A stretch of DNA of 55,976 nt from Erythrobacter sp. (GCA_030148605.1 JASBTD010000030.1:1-55976), one strand, 5' to 3'; shown: positions 9,326-24,684, counted from the stretch's first letter. A program made the numbers and translations. Notes: generated from the letters alone by a model not told the origin.

Positions 9326-9363
9326 GCGGCTCGGGAGCATAAGCTTCCGGGCCGCTTTTCTTT
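9326..9363 (+). terminator. Rho-independent terminator of the puf unit
   Basis: GCGGC (9326-9330) pairs with GCCGC (9351-9355), with further pairing of CGGGAGC against GCTTCCGG inside, followed by TTTTCTTT (9356-9363). It lies 25 bp after the pufC stop and closes bchCXYZ-pufBALMC. The opposite strand lacks a T-run, so it should not end the converging minus-strand operon. Confidence 0.85.
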
Positions 9364-9380
9364 GGTGGCGGGCCAAGTCG

Positions 9381-9629
9381 TCAGCGCTTGCGGCGCCGTG
9401 CAAGGTCAGCGAGATGCACAGGAAATGACAGCGCAAGCGGAACCGCGATCCAGATCCAGTGCATCTCAGTGAGCGCGGCGCGCAGAGCCAGCGCGATCAA
9501 TGCCGCCGGCAGCAAGAGCAGAAAAGCATCAAGCGGTGCCCAGCCCTTACGCCACAGGATCAGGAATTCCAAAGTCAGGACGGCCAAGACTATATCAACC
9601 GCCAAACCGCTGGAGAAGAACTGCTCCAT
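9381..9629 (-). CDS. Small membrane protein downstream of tspO, function unknown
   Basis: An 82-residue hydrophobic protein with three predicted membrane spans (residues about 8-27, 33-52 and 55-74), a tryptophan-containing loop (LWRKGWAPLDAF) and a basic C-terminus (ADLARRRKR). I do not recognise a family. It begins 12 bp after the tspO stop on the same strand and is the last gene of the bchG-pucC-bchP-tspO run, so it is probably cotranscribed and light/oxygen regulated with them. Coding potential is supported by spacing and by the regular span pattern; no catalytic motif is visible. Confidence 0.65.
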   Translation of the reverse strand: MEQFFSSGLAVDIVLAVLTLEFLILWRKGWAPLDAFLLLLPAALIALALRAALTEMHWIWIAVPLALSFPVHLADLARRRKR

Positions 9630-9641
9630 AGCGGCCAGTAC

Positions 9642-10124
9642 CTAGCTGAAAGGGCCGTTAAGCTCGATCACTTGCCAGTTTAGCGCGCCCGCGATCGTCA
9701 CCCATGCAAGATAGGGTAGCAGCAGCAAGCTCGCGAGCCGCGATATCCGCCCGGTGTAAATGATCAGAAACAGGATCGAGAGCCACAGCAGCAGCAGCTC
9801 GGCAAACGCCAGATCGGGGCGCTGCATGCGGAAGAAGATCAGGCTCCACAGGATGTTGAGAAAGGCATTCAATGCGAACAAGCCGATTACCCAGTCACGC
9901 TTGGCCGCAGTGGGCGCTCTTTCCCAAGCGGTCACCGCAGAAACGCAAACCAAGGCAAAAATGGTCGTCCAGGCGATCGGGAACACCACATCGGGCGGGT
10001 TCCAGCCCGGCTTCTCAAGCGATTGATACCATGGCCCCAAATCGGTGATCGTCGCGCCCAGAAAGGCAACGCCCATCGCCGCCAGCGCTGCGACAGTAAA
10101 CGGAATAACCCAGTTCTTGCTCAT
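9642..10124 (-). CDS. tspO: TspO/MBR family tryptophan-rich sensory protein
   Basis: A 160-residue five-span membrane protein of the TspO/peripheral benzodiazepine receptor family. Family hallmarks include GPWYQSLEKPGWNPPDVVFPIAWTT in two parts near residues 31-54, a WSLIFF span and the ending PYLAWVTIAGALNWQVIELN. In Rhodobacter, TspO binds tetrapyrroles and damps photosynthesis gene expression, apparently by handling excess intermediates. The start overlaps the bchP stop (ATGA on the minus strand), so it is coupled to the bacteriochlorophyll tail-reduction gene. Placement inside the cluster supports the tetrapyrrole role. Confidence 0.95.
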   Translation of the reverse strand: MSKNWVIPFTVAALAAMGVAFLGATITDLGPWYQSLEKPGWNPPDVVFPIAWTTIFALVCVSAVTAWERAPTAAKRDWVIGLFALNAFLNILWSLIFFRMQRPDLAFAELLLLWLSILFLIIYTGRISRLASLLLLPYLAWVTIAGALNWQVIELNGPFS

Positions 10125-11314
10125 CCAGCCATCGGCCTCAGTCCCAGCAGATGGGCGGTATCCTTGAGGAAAATCTTCACATGCGCAAGCGGCTTTGCGC
10201 GCACCAGGCGCTTGTTCATATAGGCCTGCCAGGTCAGCTGCTGGACATCGCGATCATCGCACATGTCGACGAACCGCTCGCGACGCTTGTCGCTGGAATA
10301 CCAGAAATACTGCATCATACCGAGGATCCAGAACACACGCCCATGTTCGCGCATGAAGCGCTTGCGCGCCTGTTTGAGCGCAGCGGGCTGGCCGCTCAGA
10401 ACAAATTCACCCGCAGCCTCAGCCGCGATCCGTCCGCAGGTCATGGCATAATATATGCCTTCGCCAGAGGCCGGTGTAACGACCCCAGCGGCATCGCCTG
10501 CAACCAGTACATCGCGGCCATTGTCCCACCGCTTCAATGGCTTCAAGGGGATCGGCGCGCCTTCCTTGCGGATTGTCTCGCATTCATCGAGCCCAAGTTC
10601 GTAGCGCATGTCCGAAACGGTTTCGCGCAACGGAAAGCCCTTGTTCGCGCTGCCCAGGCCGATGCTGGAGGTGTGGCCGTGCGGGAAGATCCAGGCGTAG
10701 AAATCGGGCGACAGCTTGCCCTGGTAGAAAACATCGCAGCGCGCCGGATCGAAGCCCTGATCGTTCGCGGGTGGGCTTTCGATCACCTCGTGATAGGCGA
10801 AGACGCATTTCATGTTCTCTGCGCCGTCGATGTTTTGCCGTGCGACTTTCGAACGTGCGCCGTCCGCGCCAATCACTAGCCGCGTACGCACCCTTTCAAG
10901 CTCGGCTCCGCGTTGCGCGCGAAAACACACATGCGTGCCATCTTTATCGCGCTCGATTGTCTCGAAAATGCCGGTGCGCCGCTCTGCGCCATCTTTCGCC
11001 GCGCGTTCGCGCAGCCATTCGTCGAACACATCGCGATCAACCATGCCGACATAGCCAATTTCGCCGACTGGCATGTCGACCTTGCGACCGGAAGGCGCGA
11101 TCATGCGTGCAGAGCGTGCCTGAGCCACCAGCAGCGATTGCGGCACTTCGAAATCTTCCAGCAAGCGTGGGGGCACAGCGCCGCCGCACGGCTTGATCCG
11201 GCCCGCACGGTCAAGCAGCATCACCTTGTGGCCTGCCTTGGCCAGCTCGCTTGCCGTGGTCGCGCCTGCAGGTCCTCCGCCAACGACCACAACGTCATAG
11301 AATTCATCGGTCAT
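10121..11314 (-). CDS. bchP: Geranylgeranyl (bacterio)chlorophyll reductase BchP
   Basis: BchP reduces the geranylgeranyl tail attached by BchG to phytyl, using NADPH and bound FAD. The 397-residue flavoprotein has the N-terminal dinucleotide fold VVVGGGPAGATTASELA (GGGPAG at 12-17), a central TRLVIGADGARSKVAR motif and VLVAGDAAGVVTPASGEGIYYAM typical of the geranylgeranyl reductase family. Its start lies 4 nt inside the preceding PucC-like gene (ATGA-type overlap) and its stop overlaps tspO. It belongs to the minus-strand operon driven by the bchG promoter. Confidence 0.95.
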   Translation of the reverse strand: MTDEFYDVVVVGGGPAGATTASELAKAGHKVMLLDRAGRIKPCGGAVPPRLLEDFEVPQSLLVAQARSARMIAPSGRKVDMPVGEIGYVGMVDRDVFDEWLRERAAKDGAERRTGIFETIERDKDGTHVCFRAQRGAELERVRTRLVIGADGARSKVARQNIDGAENMKCVFAYHEVIESPPANDQGFDPARCDVFYQGKLSPDFYAWIFPHGHTSSIGLGSANKGFPLRETVSDMRYELGLDECETIRKEGAPIPLKPLKRWDNGRDVLVAGDAAGVVTPASGEGIYYAMTCGRIAAEAAGEFVLSGQPAALKQARKRFMREHGRVFWILGMMQYFWYSSDKRRERFVDMCDDRDVQQLTWQAYMNKRLVRAKPLAHVKIFLKDTAHLLGLRPMAG

Positions 11315-12624
11315 AGGCTGGGTGCCTCCCTGGGCTTTGATGCGCTGGCGCGACTGGTTGCACGCATGGCAAGGAATGCGGCCAGCACAAAGGCGCCCGC
11401 TTCAATGGTGAAGATCAACTGGAAGGCGGCGGCATCATTGCCGCCAGAGCGGCGCGCGATGTCGACACCGAGCGCGCCGAGCAGCCCGCCCATGCCGAAA
11501 GCGATGGCTTGCGAAGCGCCCCACACGCCCATGCGCACGCCTTCGCGGGTACGCTCGCCAGCGCCTGCGAGCCCCATCATTGCGCCGATGGCGGCGACAG
11601 CAAAGGCGCCGTTGCAAAATCCCAGCGCGAACACGTTGGCGGTGAGCGGCCATGCCGGGCCTACGACGGCTGCGGCAGCCAATCCGAGGAGCGCGAGCGC
11701 CGAGCCTACACATCCGGCAACGATCCACACACGCAGTTCCACCGGCATCCGCCCGGCAAAGGCACTGCCGCCAATACCCGCCGCTATCATTCCGGCGAGC
11801 ACGCCGCCGTGCTGGATTCCGGCGAGCGACGTCGATTGGCCCGGGGTCATGTCGAATACGAGCCCGGCGAATGGCTCGAGGATCAGATCCTGCATGCTGT
11901 AAGCCAGCATGGAAACGAAGATGAAGATCGTGAAGCGGCGCGCTGCCTGCTCGCTCAGGATTTCGCGGATCGCTTCGCGGAAATCGGGGGCAGGGCCCGC
12001 GCGGTCCTGTTCGGCTTCAACCAGCGCATGCTGTTCGAGCCGGAAAGTCACGATCACCGTCAGCGCGAAGGCGCAGGCGATTACCCCTCCGGAAACCAGC
12101 GCCAGGCGTTGCTCGCTGAACGGATCGAGCAATTGCCCTGCGGTCGCGGCGGAGATCACGATACCCGCCACCATCATGATCCAGGTGACAGCTGCAGCAG
12201 CGGCACGGCGTTCCCGCGCAACGCCCGATGCGAGCAAGGCAAGCAAGGTCGTGCCAGATGCGCCGACGCCCGCTCCGATGAGAGTGAAAGCGATCACAGC
12301 CAGCACACCTCCTCCGATGGGGGAGACCGGCATCATCACTGTCGCGTTGACCGCCATCAGCGCGCCCAGTGCCAGCACGGCCATGCCGCCGATGATCCAC
12401 GGCGTGCGCTTGCGGCCCTTGTCAGAGCCGTGGCCCCAGATTGGGCGTGATAATTGCACCGCATAATGCCACGCGACGAGCCCCGCCGGAATCGCAGCGA
12501 CGAGGCCGTATTCGACCACCATCACGCGATTGAGCAGCGAAGTTGCCAGCATCACGATTGCCCCGATCGAGGCTTGCACCGCGCCGATCCGGATAATCGA
12601 GAGCCAGCCGAAACCGCGCGCCAT
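11311..12624 (-). CDS. PucC-family (BCH2) pigment/assembly transporter
   Basis: A 437-residue twelve-span major-facilitator protein of the PucC/LhaA/BCH2 family, thought to deliver bacteriochlorophyll or help insert light-harvesting peptides. It opens MARGFGWLSIIRIGAVQASI and carries the family loop RPIWGHGSDKGRKRTPWIIGG after span 2 (read in two parts). The ATG at 12624 overlaps the bchG stop by 1 nt; a much longer open frame upstream reads through bchG and is rejected. It is a paralogue of lhaA (24684-26111), and the place between bchG and bchP matches the gene often labelled bchP2 or bch2. The exact substrate is unknown. Confidence 0.88.
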   Translation of the reverse strand: MARGFGWLSIIRIGAVQASIGAIVMLATSLLNRVMVVEYGLVAAIPAGLVAWHYAVQLSRPIWGHGSDKGRKRTPWIIGGMAVLALGALMAVNATVMMPVSPIGGGVLAVIAFTLIGAGVGASGTTLLALLASGVARERRAAAAAVTWIMMVAGIVISAATAGQLLDPFSEQRLALVSGGVIACAFALTVIVTFRLEQHALVEAEQDRAGPAPDFREAIREILSEQAARRFTIFIFVSMLAYSMQDLILEPFAGLVFDMTPGQSTSLAGIQHGGVLAGMIAAGIGGSAFAGRMPVELRVWIVAGCVGSALALLGLAAAAVVGPAWPLTANVFALGFCNGAFAVAAIGAMMGLAGAGERTREGVRMGVWGASQAIAFGMGGLLGALGVDIARRSGGNDAAAFQLIFTIEAGAFVLAAFLAMRATSRASASKPREAPSL

Positions 12625-13526
12625 CAGATGTATCCTCCAAGGCCCAGCGCGCTGCCCAGCATGCCCAGCACGTAGAGCGTGACACCTGTAGCGGAATACC
12701 AGGGCGCCTTGCCCTTGGGATCGCGCAGCAGCCGGGGCATCAGCGCGAATTGCGCCAGCAGCACCGCACCCACGATCGCAGCGGACCAGGTATGGCCCCA
12801 TGAATAGAGCAGCGCGATTACCACGAGTTGCGGCAGTGCCATTGTCGCGCAGGCGAGTCGCGCGGCATTGGCAACACCCAATGTCACTGGCAGCGAGCGC
12901 AAGCCGGTTGCCCGGTCACCTTCGACCGCCTTGAAATCATTCAGCGTCATGATCCCGTGTGCGCCAAGACTGTATAATGCCAGCACAATCAGCACTTCCG
13001 CCCGTGGCAAGGCTCCTGCCATCACGCTTGCTCCGGTAAACCATGCAAGGCCCTCATAGGTGAGCGCGACCACCGCCGGGCCCAGCCAACCACTGGTCTT
13101 GAAACGGAAAGGCGGCGCGCTGTAACCCCAGGCGCAGATCAATCCTACGATTGTTGCCGCCAAAACCCATGGCCCAGTGGCCCAGGCAACAACCAAAGAC
13201 AGTAATGTGCCACCGATTGCTATGCGAAGGCCCCAATTGCCAGCGATCCGGCCGGAAGGGATGGGGCGGTGCGGTTCATTGATCGCGTCTACATGGCGGT
13301 CAAACCAGTCGTTCACTGCCTGGCTGGTGCCGCAAACCAGAGGGCCCGTTAGCGCGATCCCCGCGATCAGGAACCACCACCGGCCATCCAGTCCCACACC
13401 CGATGATACGACGCCGCACATGAAGGCCCACATTGGCGGAAACCATGTGATCGGCTTGAGCAGCTCAAGCACATCGCGCGCCGTGGGCGGCGACACCGGC
13501 GGAATCGAGACAGCCGAACGAGCCAT
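12624..13526 (-). CDS. bchG: Bacteriochlorophyll a synthase BchG
   Basis: BchG esterifies bacteriochlorophyllide a with geranylgeranyl diphosphate. The 300-residue UbiA-type prenyltransferase has eight to nine membrane spans, the first aspartate motif VNDWFDRHVDAINEPHRPIP (N72, D73, D76, D80) and the second, TLNDFKAVEGDRATGLRSLP. The N-terminus LLKPITWFPPMWAFMCGVVSSG is a BchG/ChlG signature. No Shine-Dalgarno-like purine run is seen before the ATG, and the best -10 box sits only 6 nt upstream, hinting at a leaderless message. It is the first gene of bchG-pucC-bchP-tspO. Confidence 0.95.
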   Translation of the reverse strand: MARSAVSIPPVSPPTARDVLELLKPITWFPPMWAFMCGVVSSGVGLDGRWWFLIAGIALTGPLVCGTSQAVNDWFDRHVDAINEPHRPIPSGRIAGNWGLRIAIGGTLLSLVVAWATGPWVLAATIVGLICAWGYSAPPFRFKTSGWLGPAVVALTYEGLAWFTGASVMAGALPRAEVLIVLALYSLGAHGIMTLNDFKAVEGDRATGLRSLPVTLGVANAARLACATMALPQLVVIALLYSWGHTWSAAIVGAVLLAQFALMPRLLRDPKGKAPWYSATGVTLYVLGMLGSALGLGGYI

Positions 13527-13532
13527 GGGAGC

Positions 13533-13585
13533 AGGCTATGCCTGACAGCTGCATGCGTCAAACTAAATTGACAGGTTAGCTGTCA
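13533..13585 (-). promoter_or_regulatory. bchG promoter with composite PpsR-type operator
   Basis: Read on the minus strand: TGACA (13585-13581), 7 bp, TGTCA (13573-13569), 8 bp, TGACG (13560-13556), 8 bp, TGTCA (13547-13543). The last three repeat the 31-bp geometry seen before bchC and bchF, and an extra upstream half-site is present. TTGACG followed after 17 bp by TAGCCT (13538-13533) is the best sigma-70 match; the transcript would then begin at or next to the bchG ATG (13526). The site also lies between bchG and the 3' end of ppsR, so PpsR probably controls bchG. Confidence 0.7.
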
Positions 13586-13593
13586 GTCTTCGC

Positions 13594-15015
13594 TTACTCG
13601 CTGTCGGCGGAAAGATTGCCAAGCCCGTAGCGGTGCAAGTTGGAGTAAAGGCTTTGACGGCTCAACCCCAGGATTTCCGCGGCGGATGCGCGGTTATCCG
13701 ATGTGTAGGACAGCGCCGCTTCGATGCACAGCCGTTCGATCAGATCGGTACTCTCGCGGACAATGTCTTTCAGCGACATTCGCCCAACCAGTTCAGTCAG
13801 TTGTTCGACAGAACGGGGCAATTCCTGCGGCATTGGCGGAAGATCGCGCAAACGCCGGGCTATGGGCCGGATTACAACGCCGATATGCGGCGATTCTTCG
13901 CCTGTCTGGACCGCAGAAAGCTCGATCGGTTCGCCTTCACCGGCATCATTCGCGCCGATCACGCTGTTCACATTTCGTGCGAAGCCCTGTTTCTGGAGCT
14001 GGCTGGAAATGAGATCGAGATCGATCCCGGGGCGCCCGATGAATTGCCCCAGCGGCATCCCGCGAATCTGGTCAATGCTGGCCGCGCCGGTCAATTCGGC
14101 GAAAGATGTGTTGGCGGCCACAATATTCCAGTTGGAATCTGTCAACACAAAGGCATCGGGCATGCTCTCAAGCGTCTCCAGGATGGCCGTATCCTGCGCA
14201 TTTTCCGCCCGTTCCTGTCCGTCAAAGCGGACCAGCACGAACAGCCTGCCGCGCTGGCGAAATCCGGTAGCATTAAGGGTTAGCTCGGTCTCCTGATCGG
14301 CCGGCTTTGCGTGCACCGGAGAGACTGAGTTTGAAGTCAGTGCTGCACCCAGGAACGCGATCAGGGATTCGCGAGCCTCCCGCTCGAAAAGAGCGAGAAA
14401 CTTGCTGCCGATCAGGCTGCCGGGCCTCGCCAGCAGCAAGGTGTGTGCGGCAGGATTGGCTTCGACTATTCGACGATTCTCGCTGTCGATGATCACGACC
14501 GGCTCGCCCGACATTTCGAACAGCAGGCGATAGCGCGTTTCGAGTTGGCGAAGCCGCAAGTAGTCCCGCTCAAGCGACTGTTGTGCTTGCAAGAGCCTTT
14601 GCTGCAGCGCAGCGGCATCGCGCAAGTCTCGTCCAATCGCAAGGCGCTTGGTCCCGCCGCTAAGCGGAAGCAGGCGATAGCTGACAGGAATGTCCCCGCT
14701 GGCCCCCTTGTGATTGACTTGCCGGGCGATCGGCGCTTCGCCGTTCATTTTCTTGGTTTCCAGCAATGCGTCAATCTTGGGCAAGCTTTCAACAGTGACA
14801 CTGTCTTGCCACTTCTTGCCGATCCAGTCGGGAAGGTCGGGAAAGTTGGTGAGGTCGGCGGTCCCGTCAGTGATAACCCCGCCTTCGTCCAAAACCAGCA
14901 CAATATCGCCCGCACTCATAGCAAGATGGAGCGCGTCTTCACTCGCGATCTCACCTTTCAATGTTGCAACATCATCAAAGTGACGATGATCTGCGATGCT
15001 GCGCTTTGGGGGCAT
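13594..15015 (-). CDS. ppsR: PAS/HTH transcriptional repressor PpsR (CrtJ)
   Basis: PpsR is the aerobic repressor of photosynthesis genes that binds TGT-N12-ACA. The 473-residue product shows an N-terminal PAS-like domain, a glutamine-rich helical linker (ALQQRLLQAQQSLERDYLRLRQ in two parts, about 135-160), two PAS domains (about 162-275 and 280-390) and a C-terminal Fis-type helix-turn-helix with NRASAAEILGLSRQSLYSNL. The only cysteine in the whole protein is C430 in ERLCIEAAL, at the conserved HTH-linked position; the partner cysteine of the Rhodobacter CrtJ/PpsR disulfide is missing. It lies 21 bp downstream of ppaA on the same strand. Confidence 0.95.
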   Translation of the reverse strand: MPPKRSIADHRHFDDVATLKGEIASEDALHLAMSAGDIVLVLDEGGVITDGTADLTNFPDLPDWIGKKWQDSVTVESLPKIDALLETKKMNGEAPIARQVNHKGASGDIPVSYRLLPLSGGTKRLAIGRDLRDAAALQQRLLQAQQSLERDYLRLRQLETRYRLLFEMSGEPVVIIDSENRRIVEANPAAHTLLLARPGSLIGSKFLALFEREARESLIAFLGAALTSNSVSPVHAKPADQETELTLNATGFRQRGRLFVLVRFDGQERAENAQDTAILETLESMPDAFVLTDSNWNIVAANTSFAELTGAASIDQIRGMPLGQFIGRPGIDLDLISSQLQKQGFARNVNSVIGANDAGEGEPIELSAVQTGEESPHIGVVIRPIARRLRDLPPMPQELPRSVEQLTELVGRMSLKDIVRESTDLIERLCIEAALSYTSDNRASAAEILGLSRQSLYSNLHRYGLGNLSADSE

Positions 15016-15036
15016 GCGCTGCTCCGGTTGTGGCGC

Positions 15037-15924
15037 CTACGAAGTTACAGGTAGTGAACCCGCTACAATTCTCTCCGCAAGTACCAGGGCTGAGCGCGCG
15101 TCTTCGGCGGTTCCATCCGCTCCTACCCCCAGCGCCAGGGTTGGATCGGCGTTTATTCGCGAACCGCCTATGATGACACGCACATTGGAATTCTTTGACA
15201 CACTTCGAATTGCAGTGATCAGATCACTGATTTGATCGCTAGGGCAATCGCAACTCACGGTCAATCCGACAAGGTCAAATGGCCTTTCAGCCAGAAGATG
15301 GATCAATTCGTGCCGACGCGGTTCTAGCAGTACTTCTGTCTGCCAGCCGGCATTGGAGAAGACTTCTTCAACGATCAGCGTGCCGAAATTGTGCTGCTCG
15401 CCTGGATAGGGAGAGAACAATGCACTGCTCTGGCTATTTAGCGAATCGAATTTCGTCGCGCTACTGAGCGTGCACTCGCGCATCACTTCGTGAAGTCGCC
15501 AAAGCCCCATCGTCACATCAATAAAGTCGCATTCGTCTTCTTCCCACAACTGGCCGAGTTTCCGCGCCGAAGCGGGCAAAAGATCCACAAAAATCGATTC
15601 GGTGCTGACACCGCTCAAACGCAGTTTCTCGATTTCGCCGATCAGCTGATCGGCTTCATGCTCAAGCGGCAAAGTGGCGAATCGTTCAATCTCCCCGCAC
15701 TTGACCCTTCGTCCTTCGAAAAACCGCGCGCGTTTGCGCTGAGTCGAGTGAACGATCAGCAATCGCGGAATAATTTCATCTTGAATCAATCCATTAATGG
15801 ATTTTCCCTGATATGTCTCGGAATCATCATTTGCAGGCTGGCGATGATCGCTTGCCTGCCGACGTTCGCTTGGACCAGACCCCCGCTTGGGTTCCGAAGA
15901 GCCAGCGCCATTCACCAAATCCAT
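15037..15924 (-). CDS. ppaA: Cobalamin-binding PpsR antirepressor PpaA/AerR
   Basis: PpaA/AerR binds B12 and modifies PpsR/CrtJ activity in response to light or redox. The 295-residue product has a variable charged N-terminus, a helical segment with VDLLPASARKLGQLWEEDEC and GLWRLHEVM, and a C-terminal SCHIC B12 fold. GEQHNFG near 176-181 supplies the cobalamin-facing histidine H178, and H145 in LWRLHE aligns by eye with the axial ligand described for AerR. LVGLTVSCDCP and VIIGGSRIN mark the beta-alpha core. It is cotranscribed with ppsR and divergent from bchF across a 200-bp region with several TGTCA half-sites. Confidence 0.92.
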   Translation of the reverse strand: MDLVNGAGSSEPKRGSGPSERRQASDHRQPANDDSETYQGKSINGLIQDEIIPRLLIVHSTQRKRARFFEGRRVKCGEIERFATLPLEHEADQLIGEIEKLRLSGVSTESIFVDLLPASARKLGQLWEEDECDFIDVTMGLWRLHEVMRECTLSSATKFDSLNSQSSALFSPYPGEQHNFGTLIVEEVFSNAGWQTEVLLEPRRHELIHLLAERPFDLVGLTVSCDCPSDQISDLITAIRSVSKNSNVRVIIGGSRINADPTLALGVGADGTAEDARSALVLAERIVAGSLPVTS

Positions 15925-16025
15925 CTCGTCCTCTCCCCCTCTTGAGAGCGGCGCGGATCGCGTCAGCCCGCGTCATCGATTGGTGTCTTCCGACTCGACG
16001 CGACTGAGAGAACCCTACGCCTTTA

Positions 16026-16106
16026 TGTCAAGCGCGGCAATGCAAGCGTGTCAATTTATCTTGTCGTCAAGATGAATTGACACTTGGGGGTGTCAAGGCG
16101 TAGGCT
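16026..16106. promoter_or_regulatory. ppaA-bchF divergent control region with composite PpsR-type operator
   Basis: On the plus strand CGTCA (16065-16069), 8 bp, TGACA (16078-16082), 8 bp, TGTCA (16091-16095) reproduce the 31-bp arrangement found at bchC and bchG. TTGACA (16077-16082) and, 18 bp on, TAGGCT (16101-16106) form a candidate promoter toward bchF. A long inverted repeat covers 16049-16063 and 16068-16082 (14 of 15 positions pair), adding TGTCA at 16049, and a further TGTCA stands at 16026-16030 toward ppaA. This is the only clear promoter for the 15-kb bchF-hemA run. Binding by PpsR is inferred. Confidence 0.75.
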
Positions 16107-16135
16107 CACTCCTGATCCAGCAGAGGCAGATTACT

Positions 16136-17949
<1,814 letters not shown>

Positions 17950-17951
17950 CG

Positions 17952-19488
17952 ATGCAGCTGGCGGTCTGGACATATGAAGGCCCCCCGCATGTCGGCGCAA
18001 TGCGTGTCGCGACTGCGATGAAAGGCATGCATTACCTGCTGCATGCGCCGCAAGGCGATACCTATGCCGACTTGCTGTTCACCATGATCGAGCGGCGCGG
18101 CGCGCGCCCGCCAGTGACCTACACCACGTTCCAGGCGCGCGATCTGGGCAAGGATACAGCCGAACTGTTCCAGCAGGCCGCACGTGACGCGCTGGAGCGG
18201 TACAAGCCGCAAGCACTGATGGTGGGCGCAAGTTGCACCGCCGAGTTGATCCAGGATGATCCGGCGGGGCTTGCCGATGCGATGCGGCTCGAATGCCCGG
18301 TCATCCCACTCGAACTGCCCAGTTACCAGCGCAAGGAAAACTGGGGCGCGGCAGAAAGCTTTTACCAGATCGTGCGCAAGCTGGCTGATCGCGAAATCAA
18401 GCCAACAAGCGCCAAGGGGCGTCGCCCGATTGCGAACCTGCTGGGGCCAACCGCATTGGGCTTCCGCCACCGCGACGATGTGGCCGAAATCCGCAAGCTG
18501 CTCGATCAGCTCGGGATAGATATCAATCTCGTTGCACCGCTTGGCGCTACACCAGATGATATCCGCGCTATCGGAGCGGCTGATTTCAATATCGTGCTTT
18601 ATCCCGAGATTGGCGATGAAGCCGCGCGCTGGCTTGAACGAGAATTCCACCAGCCAGCTATCCGCACGGTGCCTATCGGCGTTGGCGCGACACGCGAATT
18701 TATCCGCGCGGTCGCTGCGCTGGCAGGGGTCGATCCCGAGCCTGCATTGGCGGACACCAATTCGCGCATGCCGTGGTGGAGCCGCTCAGTCGATTCGACC
18801 TATCTGACCGGCAAGCGCGTTTTCATCTTCGGCGATGCAACGCATGCTGTTGCCGCGGCGCGGATCGCCAGCGAAGAGCTGGGTTTCGAAGTGTGCGGCC
18901 TCGGTTGTTACAATCGCGAATTCGCGCGCGATGTACGCGCCGCCGCGGCAAAATACGGCGTCGAGCCGTTGATCACTGACGATCACCTTGCAGTTGAAGA
19001 AGCTATCGCGGCTGCTTCACCCGAACTGGTACTGGGCACGCAGATGGAACGCCATATTGCCAAGCGCCTGGGGCTTGCCTGTGCGGTGATCAGCGCGCCG
19101 GTGCATGTGCAGGATTTCCCCGCGCGCCACAGCCCGCAAATGGGTTTCGAAGGTGCAAATGTGATCTTCGACACATGGGTCCACCCGCTGGTGATGGGCC
19201 TGGAAGAGCATCTGCTGACCATGTTCCGCGACGATTTCGAATTCTCCGACGAAGCCGGGCCTTCGCATCACGCCGCGCATGCACCCAAGGCGCAGCTTGC
19301 GATGAGCGCGCCTGAAGAAACCCCGATTGCAGCAAACGAAGCCAATTGGACGGTAGAGGCAGAGCGCGAGCTGAAGAAGATACCCTTCTTCGTACGCGGT
19401 AAGGCACGTCGCAACACCGAAGCTTTCGCGGCTGAACAAGGCCGGGCGCAGATAGACCTCGAAACGCTTTATGACGCGAAGGCGCATT

Positions 19489-19499
<11 letters not shown>
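17952..19499 (+). CDS. bchB: Light-independent protochlorophyllide reductase subunit BchB
   Basis: BchB is the NifK-like catalytic partner of BchN. The 515-residue product has D36 in APQGDTYAD, the unusual aspartate ligand of the NB-cluster, and C95 in VGASCTAEL, both at the same numbers as in the Rhodobacter protein. The C-terminal portion ([22 protein letters not shown]) is the BchB/ChlB small helical domain that helps bind protochlorophyllide. It overlaps the bchH start by 11 nt, part of the compact bchFNBHLM order. Confidence 0.96.

Positions 19500-24683
<5,184 letters not shown>

Positions 24684-24684
<1 letters not shown>

Noticed and set aside
12625..12801. N-terminal extension of the PucC-like gene into bchG
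   Set aside because: Homology starts at ATG 12624; the extension is Arg/Ala-rich frame-shifted bchG sequence.
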